Shown piece after piece: positions 26,362 to 35,250 of a DNA stretch of 64,000 nucleotides. Every line of letters begins with the position of its first letter. Positions within the stretch are counted from its first letter, which is position 1. Origin of the DNA: Brevibacillus laterosporus DSM 25 (GTDB lineage Bacteria > Bacillota > Bacilli > Brevibacillales > Brevibacillaceae); NCBI RefSeq assembly GCF_002706795.1, contig NZ_CP017705.1, positions 700,001 through 764,000 on the forward strand, written 5' to 3'. A model generated the notes under the pieces. The model was given only the letters and a program-made list of their open reading frames with translations, made no database searches and had not been told where the DNA came from. The position numbers and the translations under genes are program-made.

Positions 26362-27878
26362 GTGTTTTCACTCCATGTTGACAGGGTATAATCCAATTGC
26401 GACAAGGCGGTTTGACAACGCAATGTTGCTGTCTGCCACCAGTCTTGCATCAGCTTCTGTGTTGTTTTTCGAGCTTCAATCATACGTATCATTTCTCTAG
26501 GGCTAGGACCACCCGGTAAAGAACGAATGGTAACAAAATGTACAGGATCAAGCGCTTCAGCAAGCTCTGCCTCAGTTAGTAGTACTTCTCTTTTAATCAC
26601 TTGTTGAGCTGCTTCATTTACCATATGAAGGGTTACTTGATCAGCTGTCATTCCTTGTTTGATCGCCTGCTGCACTACATAGCTGACAATATGATGCGCG
26701 GTTCTAAAAGACAGCTTATCCGTACGGACTAATGTATCCGCTAGTTCGGTCACTGTGGCAAAGCTTCCCTTAACACGTGCCAAGAGAAACTCTTTATTGA
26801 TTTGCATCGTTGTAATCACAGCCATCAATAAATGATACATGTTATCCAAAATGGACAAACTTTTCCATACGTACGGTTGCATGTCATCTTCTGTATCAAC
26901 AATATCACCAAACGGGGTGTTATGCATCATCGAAAGCACAGTATTGGTTGTACCTACACAACTGGATAATAAGGCACGCATATGCTCCAATGAAACGGGA
27001 TTGCGCTTTTGCGGCATAATGGAGCTGACTTGCACATATGGATCGGCCACTCTCACAGCACTAAACTCTTGTGTGCACCACAACAGGAAATCCTGTACCG
27101 ATCGGCCAAGATTGATCGCCGCTAATTGAACTGCCAGCATCGCCTCACCAAGATAATCTGCTCCACTAATGGCATCGTAAGAATTTTCCACCATTTCATC
27201 AAAACCTAATAATTCTTTCATTTGAACGCGACTAATCGCAAAGCCAGAAGTGGTCAGGGCAGCCGCTCCCATTGGACTTCGATTACAATTTTCGTAAGCA
27301 GAACGTAATCGACGTAGGTCGCGTTCCAGGGAATCTGCCATCGCCATTACATAGTGAGCCAAAGTGGTTGGTTGTGCCTGTTGGGTATGAGTATAACCAA
27401 CCATGATGGTATCAATATTCTCCTGTGCAACTAGTAACAAATGTTTATGCAAAAGCATTCCAGATGAATACGTTGCCAGTAGCTTCTCCCTTAGCACCAT
27501 CCGATAAATGCAAATTCCCATGTCATTGCGGCTACGAGCAATATGTAAATTGCCAGCGATGTCACCTGCCAGCTCTAGCAACTGGCTTTCCACCTGAAAA
27601 AATAGGTCCTCATATTCACCTGTGTAACTAGACTGACGTAGGGTGTCTACATCTAGCTTCTGTAATGCATACGCGATTCGTCTCGCTTCCTCCATAGAAA
27701 GTAAGCCCTGTTCTTTTAGCATGATTACGTGAGCCTTATTGATGGCCATCATGGGGGCTAACAGATGGACTTTGGCTTCTTCAAAGGCTGGTTCTAGAAC
27801 TACCTTAGCATAGGTTTTCCCTGGGAAGCTGGTTCCTTCCTTAGCGTACATTTTCGCTTGTTGAGCTTGAAAATTCAT
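26358..27878 (-). CDS. argininosuccinate-lyase-like enzyme of the fumarase/aspartase superfamily
   Basis: 506 residues. Conserved region 1 (HIARSRNDMGICIYRM), region 2 (VGYTHTQQAQPTTLAHY, with the His-Thr pair) and region 3 (VSSIMPQKRNPVSLEH, mobile Ser loop) are all present, so it should be an active C-N or C-O lyase that releases fumarate or a related product. It lies in a deacetylase/kinase/ABC cluster with no arginine genes, and the sequence differs from true ArgH in several spots (IMPQKRNP instead of LMPQKKNP). A different substrate, such as an aspartyl- or malyl-like adduct, is likely. Start at 27878 after AAGGAGG; an upstream ATG at 27923 has no site. Confidence 0.75.
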   Translation of the reverse strand: MNFQAQQAKMYAKEGTSFPGKTYAKVVLEPAFEEAKVHLLAPMMAINKAHVIMLKEQGLLSMEEARRIAYALQKLDVDTLRQSSYTGEYEDLFFQVESQLLELAGDIAGNLHIARSRNDMGICIYRMVLREKLLATYSSGMLLHKHLLLVAQENIDTIMVGYTHTQQAQPTTLAHYVMAMADSLERDLRRLRSAYENCNRSPMGAAALTTSGFAISRVQMKELLGFDEMVENSYDAISGADYLGEAMLAVQLAAINLGRSVQDFLLWCTQEFSAVRVADPYVQVSSIMPQKRNPVSLEHMRALLSSCVGTTNTVLSMMHNTPFGDIVDTEDDMQPYVWKSLSILDNMYHLLMAVITTMQINKEFLLARVKGSFATVTELADTLVRTDKLSFRTAHHIVSYVVQQAIKQGMTADQVTLHMVNEAAQQVIKREVLLTEAELAEALDPVHFVTIRSLPGGPSPREMIRMIEARKTTQKLMQDWWQTATLRCQTALSQLDYTLSTWSENT

Positions 27879-27919
27879 GTTTGATACCTCCTTGTCTATT
27901 TTAGTGGGTCTTGTATTCC

Positions 27920-27961
27920 ACATCCGTGGGTCTCCTTTAGATTGAGACCCCTCACGGATGT
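27920..27961 (-). other. strong intercistronic hairpin
   Basis: Between the secreted deacetylase and the lyase genes an almost perfect stem forms: ACATCCGTG/CACGGATGT (9 bp) continued by GGTCTC/GAGACC (6 bp) with a 3-nt bulge and 9-nt loop. No T-run follows, so it is not a normal terminator and more likely stabilises or processes the mRNA. Confidence 0.6.
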
Positions 27962-27977
27962 AAATAAATAGACTGCT

Positions 27978-30524
27978 TTATTGCTTCAAACTGATCATAT
28001 TAACAAACATGCGAATTGCACCTGGCACTAAACTAGGTATTTGACGATACCAGACCAAGGAGCTGTACGTGTAGGTTCCTTTGCCATATTTCGCAGTAAG
28101 ATAGGTACCTGTGAACTCCTTCTCTTTGGCATCTCCATTGCTTATTAACTCGATATACTCTTTGCCACAAGCAGATGGATTGTAGGCAGAGCGATCCTGA
28201 ACCCAATGATTCCAGTCCTGTACAGTAATTCTGTTGGGAGTTGTAAATAAAGGGTGTTCTGGTTGTAGCATCGTCACTTTGGAATTTTCATCCGTAACAC
28301 GCCACTTTATAAGCGGTTGCCCAATTGTAATGGGATAAGGAGCCAGATCAGGTGTCCATTTATCCTCGGGTTTATGATACAAAACGACAAGATTACCACC
28401 ATTCTCTACGTATTGAAGTAGACGCTTATTACTTGGGATCAGCTCTGGGCGGAACCCGTAAGCGCGTATCCCAAGCACAATTGTGTCATATTGCTCTAAA
28501 TCGCCTGATTCTACTGCTTTTGCATCCAAATTGACCACGTTTATACCTAATTGCCGCAGATACTGATCGATTTGATCAAAACCACTAGAAATATATCCTA
28601 CCTTTATATTTTTTGTCAGTTGCAGATCAAAAGCTTGAATGGCAAGTGTAGCAGGATGGATGTAATAGGTGGTGCCAATGTGTGGATATGTGATGACTTG
28701 CACGTTTTCTTGACTCTGTAAGCCTTTTGCGCTGGCTTTTGCTGTGACCTCGTACGTACCGTTTTTTACTCTTTGGGACGGGGTTACCTGAAATGAAACG
28801 CTTTTGGTTTCCCCTTTATTAGCAAAGATGAGTTTACTCGACGCTGGCTTCGCAATCCAGCCGGCTGGTAACACAAGCGAGATGGTTGGTTCACAAGCAC
28901 CTGTCGTATTGTTTTTCACCGTAACATTGACTGGAATTGATTGATTTTGCTGGAGGGTGTTTAACACAGTAGCATCCGGGCTAAGCGATAGAGAAAATGG
29001 TGGCAAGATCCCCACCGTAGCTTGCGGTACAGCATGTAATGTCGCATCCTCTCCAAAAGCACTATAGGTAATATCACTAGAGAAGATCGGTAAGCGGAAC
29101 GGATGAAATTTGACTGCATGTTTTGGAATATGTACGTCATAAGTTACTGATATGGTCTGATTGTAGCCCACCTGTCCAAACGTCGTAGGTCCAGTCGCGT
29201 TCACCTTCCATCCTTCTGGTGTCTTTAGCGATATCCTTACATTTTTAATGGCGACCTGACTGCCATTATATGCTGTTACCGTCACTTTAGTCGTTTGCCC
29301 AGGAATCAGCTCATTGCTGGCAGTTTTTACTTTGCCCACCAACGACAATGCCTCTGCACTCGCTTTATTTAATTGGCGTTCTTTTATCTGTAATCGATGA
29401 AGCACATCCCCCATGCTTCTTGCATCTAGATCAGTTGATTTAGCCTCCTTGATCGTATCTGTTACATCCTTTTTCATTTGATGTATTCCCGTAGCCACTT
29501 TCAAAAAGTCAGGATATGACCTGAGAATATGTTCTGCATCGCTTTGTAGCTGATGGATTTTTTGGGATAACCGACCTCCTAGCTTCTGTTGAGCAATCTC
29601 TTTTGACCAATCCTCAAACGTAGTGGAAATTCCCTCAAACAAATCTCCTTCCTTCTGCTTTATCGGCCCAACTGATTTGGCTAGCTTGTAGTAAACGAAG
29701 TCCGGTCCTTCTTCATAGTGACGTCCCATCCCCTGACTTTTGTGCATAAAACGTGATTCTTCCCCCAACTGCTTGTAAGAGGCTCCATATATTTGGTCGT
29801 AATCACCTATAGGAACCCGAACTGTATAATCCTTAACACCTGCTGGTAGATATAGCTTTTTAACCTGCCAGGGTGATAATCCTGCTTTTACTTGTTCAGG
29901 AAATACAGCCGGGTTAGCGGCATCTTCAAAAGCTCTCACCGTAATCACATTCATTGCACGATGATGGCCGTGAGTAGACTCTTCATTGAGAAAAGCAGGG
30001 ATCACTACATCGGGGCGAACTTGACGGATATGACGAATCAAACGTTCATAGGTATTCTGTTCACCCCATTTTTCTAATGTTTCATCAGGACTTTTAGAAA
30101 AGCCAAAATCATAAATCTGATCATTCATTTGTTCACTGAGATTGATTAGATTTACGTTAGTAATTTTGGATGCTTCTTGTAATTCCCGCGTCCGAATAAT
30201 GCCTAGCGAATTACCTAGTTCACCACCGATCTCATTTTGCCCACCTTCTCCACGATTGGCGATCAGGCTCGTTGTCTCTATTCCTTTGCCTAAACTAAGA
30301 TACGCAAGCGTAGCGCTGTGCTCGTCGTCTGGATGAGCACCGGTATTCATCGCGCTTGCCACCGTAGTCAACGGTAGAATCGCTTTCCATAAATCAACAA
30401 CACCTCGATCGGCATGAACGGTCTGTGAAGGGGGTAAGGTTACTAGTGAAGCAATAAGAGCTATGCTGGTGAATCCTGCAAACCATGTAAAAAACGGACG
30501 GAGATATAAAATTCCTGTTCTCAA
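27978..30524 (-). CDS. secreted multidomain PIG-L deacetylase
   Basis: 848 residues. After a signal segment (about 1-38) comes a PIG-L domain: AHPDDEHS at 63-70 and HGHHRA at about 186, the zinc and catalytic motifs. A helical linker (about 290-390) leads to two NEW3-type Ig-like domains (about 400-630; GWKVNATGP and AGWIAKPAS) and a C-terminal GATase/ThuA-like domain (about 640-848; YDTIVLGIRAYGF, YVENGGNLVVLYH). It should act outside the cell on N-acetylated glycans or glycoconjugates, before uptake by the ABC system just upstream. TTG start at 30524 has AAGGGGGG nine bases before it. Specificity is unknown. Confidence 0.8.
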   Translation of the reverse strand: MRTGILYLRPFFTWFAGFTSIALIASLVTLPPSQTVHADRGVVDLWKAILPLTTVASAMNTGAHPDDEHSATLAYLSLGKGIETTSLIANRGEGGQNEIGGELGNSLGIIRTRELQEASKITNVNLINLSEQMNDQIYDFGFSKSPDETLEKWGEQNTYERLIRHIRQVRPDVVIPAFLNEESTHGHHRAMNVITVRAFEDAANPAVFPEQVKAGLSPWQVKKLYLPAGVKDYTVRVPIGDYDQIYGASYKQLGEESRFMHKSQGMGRHYEEGPDFVYYKLAKSVGPIKQKEGDLFEGISTTFEDWSKEIAQQKLGGRLSQKIHQLQSDAEHILRSYPDFLKVATGIHQMKKDVTDTIKEAKSTDLDARSMGDVLHRLQIKERQLNKASAEALSLVGKVKTASNELIPGQTTKVTVTAYNGSQVAIKNVRISLKTPEGWKVNATGPTTFGQVGYNQTISVTYDVHIPKHAVKFHPFRLPIFSSDITYSAFGEDATLHAVPQATVGILPPFSLSLSPDATVLNTLQQNQSIPVNVTVKNNTTGACEPTISLVLPAGWIAKPASSKLIFANKGETKSVSFQVTPSQRVKNGTYEVTAKASAKGLQSQENVQVITYPHIGTTYYIHPATLAIQAFDLQLTKNIKVGYISSGFDQIDQYLRQLGINVVNLDAKAVESGDLEQYDTIVLGIRAYGFRPELIPSNKRLLQYVENGGNLVVLYHKPEDKWTPDLAPYPITIGQPLIKWRVTDENSKVTMLQPEHPLFTTPNRITVQDWNHWVQDRSAYNPSACGKEYIELISNGDAKEKEFTGTYLTAKYGKGTYTYSSLVWYRQIPSLVPGAIRMFVNMISLKQ

Positions 30525-30672
30525 TGGATTTTCCCCCCTTATTTGAGGTCATTCTTTTTTGAAAAAACCTGTAATGATACTTGATGCTTTTTCTTGGAAT
30601 CCTATGCGGGTTCGCCATGTAATCAAACTAGTTCCTATTGGCTATTATTGCTTCTCCCCCTCCTCCTTAGCC

Positions 30673-32421
30673 CTAAACGGCTGAGCTAGCTTGATCTTTC
30701 GTCCATTTTTTGGAAAGGAACAGAACAATGATAATCAACACAATCTGCAAAACACCATATGCGCAAGCTGTACCGAATTCAAAAGAATACATGCGCTGGA
30801 ATATCTCTACGGAAATTGGTGTGGAGCTTGTAGTGAACAGCAGGATAGAAGCTACAAATTCCCCGATTCCCTGCACAAATGCCAATAATGTCCCTGCTAA
30901 AATTCCACGTAACGCCATGGGAAATATGACACGTCGGAAGCTGTACCACCAGGAAGCCCCAAGATTACGTGCCGCTTCCTCTACTGAATGGTCCGTCTGC
31001 ATCAACGTAGCTGAGGTGGAACGAAAGACTAACGGTAGATGACGTACAAAATAAGCCAAGGGCAAAATCCAGATCGTTCCCACCAAAACCTGATTAAAAC
31101 CAAATGGATGCGGCTGGCTGAAAGCAGCGAGTAAGTTAACACCCACAACGGTGCCAGGCAATGCCCACGGAAGCATAATCAGGACATCAAGTAAGGTTTT
31201 CCCTCTAAATTTCAGTCGGATCATAGCATAAGCTGCTGCTACTCCAAAGATGGCATTACCAAGGGTGGCAATGAAACTCATCTCAAAGCTAGTAAAAATT
31301 GGCCTCCATGTTTTACTGTCCGTAAACAAATCGAGATAATGAGAGAACGTATAAGCTGGCGGTAAAACCTGTACTGTCCAGGTAGCATCTACTGAGAAGG
31401 ATAGAAGCACAAGCACAAGAATTGGTAGCAGCAGAATAACAACACCAATCGTAGAGAGTACCATTGCTGTATACAGACCGGCTGTACTTTTTACCTCTGT
31501 CCGATGTATACTAATGCCTTTGCTCTGATTCTGATAATTGCGTACACCCTGATACCAGCGCATCAATAGCAAAAACAAAATTGAAACGATCGATAATATA
31601 GTAGATTGTGTTGCTGCCATATCGAGATTGCCGTTCGTGCGAGATAAATAGATTTGCATTGTCATCGTGCGATCAATCCCAAAGATAAGCGGAGCTGTAT
31701 AGGAGGCCATTGCAATCATAAATACCAGCAAAGACGACGCCACAATAGCTGGTGTCAGCATAGGCAAAATGACGCGCTTCCAGACGATGACCCGATTGGC
31801 ACCAAGATTGGCTGCGGCTTCTTCAAGTGAAGGATCTAGCCCTTTTATTGCGGCTGAGACCGTCATGTAAAAATACGTATACATGGTAAAAGTATGGACA
31901 ATCAGTACACCCCACATGCCTTTTAACGAAAAAGGTACCTGCTGAAGCTGAAATAATTCTTGTAAGCCTCGGGGAATAATGCCGCTCTCTCCATATAAAA
32001 AAGTAAAGGAAAGCACCCCAATCAGAGGGGGTAATGCCATCGGAACCATGGCTAGTACAGACAAGATTTTACGCCCTGGAAAGTCATAGCGTTCTAATAG
32101 AAATGCCAAGCTTATCCCTACGATTCCACAGGTAATCACACTAAGTACCGAGATGTATAAGCTGGTCCAAAGAGCTTCCAGATTTGCCGTATGCTCCAAA
32201 CTAAAAAAACGAGCATAATTAGCAAGCGTGAACTGTTTGTCTATATTCATACTTTGGAAAAAGGTCTTCCCTAACGGATAAACAACATAGGCAAGTAAGA
32301 TTAGAAATAAAGGAGCAACTAGAACATAGACAAAAGAGTTGGAGGACAAAAGCATGAAGTGGCGTTGTTTAGTAGCTTGTGGTACCGGTTCATTTCGCAA
32401 TGATTTTGGTCGAGTATTCAT
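30673..32421 (-). CDS. ABC transporter permease, fused double-domain (FbpB/ThiP-like)
   Basis: 582 residues with about 12 transmembrane segments and two binding-protein-dependent permease modules. Each carries an EAA loop: EEAAANLGANRVIVWKRVILP (first half) and EEAARNLGASWWYSFRRVIFP (second half). Fusion of both permease halves is typical of Fe(III), thiamine and phosphonate importers of the FbpB type. Start at 32421 after GGGGAGG. Works with the ATPase and lipoprotein encoded just upstream. Confidence 0.85.
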   Translation of the reverse strand: MNTRPKSLRNEPVPQATKQRHFMLLSSNSFVYVLVAPLFLILLAYVVYPLGKTFFQSMNIDKQFTLANYARFFSLEHTANLEALWTSLYISVLSVITCGIVGISLAFLLERYDFPGRKILSVLAMVPMALPPLIGVLSFTFLYGESGIIPRGLQELFQLQQVPFSLKGMWGVLIVHTFTMYTYFYMTVSAAIKGLDPSLEEAAANLGANRVIVWKRVILPMLTPAIVASSLLVFMIAMASYTAPLIFGIDRTMTMQIYLSRTNGNLDMAATQSTILSIVSILFLLLMRWYQGVRNYQNQSKGISIHRTEVKSTAGLYTAMVLSTIGVVILLLPILVLVLLSFSVDATWTVQVLPPAYTFSHYLDLFTDSKTWRPIFTSFEMSFIATLGNAIFGVAAAYAMIRLKFRGKTLLDVLIMLPWALPGTVVGVNLLAAFSQPHPFGFNQVLVGTIWILPLAYFVRHLPLVFRSTSATLMQTDHSVEEAARNLGASWWYSFRRVIFPMALRGILAGTLLAFVQGIGEFVASILLFTTSSTPISVEIFQRMYSFEFGTACAYGVLQIVLIIIVLFLSKKWTKDQASSAV

Positions 32422-32517
32422 CTAGTACCTCCCCTATCCGTAAAGAAAACTAGGTGAAAAGCTAAACCGCTGGCTCTAGGAGCCCTTATGCTGGCACGAA
32501 TTCATTGGCTGAGTACA

Positions 32518-33651
32518 TTAGTAAGGCTCTTTATTAGTAATAAAATAAACGCTGGCTTTCGGAATGAAGAAGGAAATCATTTCTCCTCGCTGTTTGATTT
32601 GACTGCCCGCATGAATAAACAATACTTTCAACTGTTGTTTGTCGCCTACTTTACAAACATACGTCACGCTGGCCCCTGTAAATTCAGAGATGCTAATTTG
32701 GCCATTCATCTGATTCGTTCCGTAGACTTGTCGTTGGTCATTATCGTCACCCTGGATGCTTTGCTGATCACTTACGACCTGTATAGCCTCTGGTCGGATG
32801 GAAATAGATACCTTGGTACCCTTTTTTACACTCTCTCTATTTGATGAATGATCACAATACCCTGTCACAAATAAATCAGGTTCTACCTGCACAGTTGCTT
32901 CATCCCCATCTATCTGCACAACCTCCCCTTCCCATAGATTTGTTTCTCCAATAAAAGAAGCAACAAACCGATTAGACGGTCGATTATAAATATCTTCTGG
33001 TGTACCAATCTGTTGCACTTCACCATTTTTCATCACCATGATGCGATCGGACATCGACATTGCTTCGGCTTGATCATGGGTCACATAGATTGTAGTGATA
33101 CCAAACTCCACTTGCAGCCGTTTAATCTCTATGCGTGTCTCCTCTCGCAATTTGGCATCCAAGTTGGATAGGGGTTCATCTAATAATAAGATCGATGGTT
33201 CAATAACTAAGGCTCTTGCTAGAGCCACACGCTGTTGTTGTCCTCCAGATAATTGATCAATTCGCCTGTTTCCATATCCGTCCAAATGTACGAGCCTCTG
33301 AGCTCGCTCTACTTTTTCTTTGATTTGCTTTTTGGTAAGCTTGCGTACCTGTAAACCAAAGGCTATATTTTCAAACACCGTCATGTGGGGGAAAAGGGCA
33401 TAATTTTGAAACACCATACCTGTATTTCGCTTATGTGGCGGAACGTATGTCATATCAGCATTAGCAAATAAAATACGCCCCTTAGTAGGATAATAAAAAC
33501 CAGCGATCATACGTAAGGTAGTGGTTTTTCCGCATCCACTTGGTCCAAGAAATGTGAAAAACTCACCTTGTCTAATCTCAATGTGGACGTTTTGGACTCC
33601 TTTTGCTTTGCCAAATGCTTTTGTTACATGCTCTAACGTGACTCCACTCAA
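32518..33651 (-). CDS. ABC transporter ATP-binding protein (FbpC/PotA/UgpC class)
   Basis: 377 residues: Walker A GPSGCGKTT (34-42), Q-loop NYALFPH, signature LSGGQQQR (about 133), Walker B LLLDEP, D-loop SNLDAKLR, switch His VTHDQAEAM, and a C-terminal TOBE/OB region (about 235-377). This is the CUT1/Fe/spermidine importer class. TTG at 33651 is chosen because AGAGGAGG lies 8 nt before it; the upstream frame to 33702 has no ribosome site. Confidence 0.85.
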   Translation of the reverse strand: MSGVTLEHVTKAFGKAKGVQNVHIEIRQGEFFTFLGPSGCGKTTTLRMIAGFYYPTKGRILFANADMTYVPPHKRNTGMVFQNYALFPHMTVFENIAFGLQVRKLTKKQIKEKVERAQRLVHLDGYGNRRIDQLSGGQQQRVALARALVIEPSILLLDEPLSNLDAKLREETRIEIKRLQVEFGITTIYVTHDQAEAMSMSDRIMVMKNGEVQQIGTPEDIYNRPSNRFVASFIGETNLWEGEVVQIDGDEATVQVEPDLFVTGYCDHSSNRESVKKGTKVSISIRPEAIQVVSDQQSIQGDDNDQRQVYGTNQMNGQISISEFTGASVTYVCKVGDKQQLKVLFIHAGSQIKQRGEMISFFIPKASVYFITNKEPY

Positions 33652-33724
33652 CTCTCTTCCTCCTCTCTTTTTATGCAGCATGCAAAACAAAGGATGGCTC
33701 ACATTTCCGGACTGCTGTTAGTGA

Positions 33725-34834
33725 CTATTTCTTTCCTTTTCCCTTGATATTTTCATCCCAATATTGCATCCATTCTTTTTCCTTATTCCCTATGACCTGC
33801 CAATCAATCTCCAATGGTTTTAACTCAACATCCTGTAGCCAGGAAGGTAGGTTTTCTTTACTGATCGTGGAGAGTGTGGGAATTTGATAGTACTTTTCCG
33901 CCATTTCAATTCGGATCTTTTCATCAAATAAGAAGTCATAAAATTTCTTAGCGGCAGCTATGTTTTTGGCACCCTTTACGATTGCCACGCCATCTACTAG
34001 AATTGGTGCACCGCTGACTGGATACATGTAATCAAACGGCTGCTTTTTTGTTTCCTTTTGAATCATGATATCTTGTAAATTCCATAAAGATATTGCCCCC
34101 TCTTGACGAGCTAGCTTCAAATATAAACTGGTAGGATCTTGCGCATATTCCTTTGTATTTGCATCTAATTTTGCCAGCCATTCATAGCCCTTTTCCGGAG
34201 TTGTTACACCCTGCCGATACATCATCGCCGAATAGATTGTGCGCATTGTACCTGATTTCAAAACGCCACGAATTATAATCTTGTCCTTATATTTTGGATC
34301 AAGTAAATTGTCCCAATCCTTTGGCGCTTCTGCTTTTGGTAACATCTCGGGATTGTACATAATGACTTCGGGCAATAGCATTTCTCCATACCAACGATCC
34401 TGTGGGTCTTTATACAAGGCTGGAATATGATCACCGAAGGGTGGTTTGTAGCTTTCTAGCAAATCTTCCTCAGCGGCAGTCAGCAAGCTCGATTGTGTAC
34501 CTCCCCACCAAAAATCGGCTTGTGGATTCGTTTTTTCTCCTCGGATTCGCTCTAGAATTTCCTGCGCTCCAATTGTTAAGACATCCACTTTTATCTCAGG
34601 ATGAGCGCTTTCAAATTTGGGAATAAAATCGTCTACAACGCTCTTGTCACGTCCCGTGTAAATCACCAGTTGTTGTTGGGAGCCTTGCTTTGTTTGTGAT
34701 TCGCTTCGTTTAGCCGAATCATCTGTACCTGCTTGGGAAGAACAGGCTACAAGTGAGATTAATAACGCGACCAATAGAAATATCTTTATCCAGATTTCGC
34801 CTCTTCCCACTATGGTTTGCCTTATTTTGTGCAT
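33725..34834 (-). CDS. ABC transporter substrate-binding lipoprotein (AfuA/FutA-like)
   Basis: 369 residues with a lipoprotein signal (LISLVAC, lipid Cys31). The body shows LVIYTGRDKSVVDDFIPKFE and PQADFWWGGTQSS, typical of family-1 binding proteins for Fe(III), 2-aminoethylphosphonate and similar anions. The Tyr pair expected in Fe(III) proteins is not clearly placed, so the ligand may be organic. Start at 34834 after AAAGGAG. First gene of the seven-gene cluster; with the following deacetylases and kinase the natural cargo may be a sugar-like anion. Confidence 0.8.
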   Translation of the reverse strand: MHKIRQTIVGRGEIWIKIFLLVALLISLVACSSQAGTDDSAKRSESQTKQGSQQQLVIYTGRDKSVVDDFIPKFESAHPEIKVDVLTIGAQEILERIRGEKTNPQADFWWGGTQSSLLTAAEEDLLESYKPPFGDHIPALYKDPQDRWYGEMLLPEVIMYNPEMLPKAEAPKDWDNLLDPKYKDKIIIRGVLKSGTMRTIYSAMMYRQGVTTPEKGYEWLAKLDANTKEYAQDPTSLYLKLARQEGAISLWNLQDIMIQKETKKQPFDYMYPVSGAPILVDGVAIVKGAKNIAAAKKFYDFLFDEKIRIEMAEKYYQIPTLSTISKENLPSWLQDVELKPLEIDWQVIGNKEKEWMQYWDENIKGKGKK

Positions 34835-35039
34835 GCCATCTTCTCCTTTCACCACATTATCCTGTTCCTTTTGGACTTCCTATTTAATTCCCAAAACAGG
34901 TTCACCATTTTTCTCTATCCAAATCAGCTTGCTAGCCTGCTTCTGTTTCCTGCATTGATATCGAACAGACTGTTTATTCTGACTTTTTAAAGGGTATTTC
35001 CTGTCCTTTTGAAAACAATGTCACTCACCACCGGATGAT

Positions 35040-35054
35040 TTGTAATGATTACTA
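35040..35054. promoter_or_regulatory. candidate Fur/Zur-family operator
   Basis: TTGTAATGATTACTA contains a perfect GTAAT-G-ATTAC core, the spacing of Fur-superfamily boxes (7-1-7). It matches the Bacillus Fur consensus at 11 of 15 positions, and its core resembles Zur boxes. It is about 205 nt before the lipoprotein start. Confidence 0.35.
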
Positions 35055-35179
35055 CCAAAGTATGGATAGGACTTGTGAATTATGCTTGTATTTTACTAAA
35101 ACGCATTGATTTTCATTTTATGTAAAGATAGTAGAACGATCGGTCATACTATCATCTCTAAGACAGTATTTTCCCAATA

Positions 35180-35212
35180 CAAAAAATCGCAAGCAACTAC
35201 CCTACCTGCGAT
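35180..35212 (-). terminator. terminator of the AraC-type regulator gene
   Basis: Stem ATCGCA/TGCGAT with a 15-nt loop followed by TTTTTTG on the minus strand. Confidence 0.65.
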
Positions 35213-35250
35213 GTAACATCATTTCATTTCGCTTTATTGTATGAGGGAAT

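Larger units (their letters stand above)
34835..35250. other. intergenic control region of the importer cluster
   Basis: Holds the AraC-gene terminator (35180-35212) and the leader and promoter of the ABC/PIG-L cluster. The one ordered motif is a palindrome at 35040-35054. No riboswitch-like fold was recognised. Confidence 0.4.
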
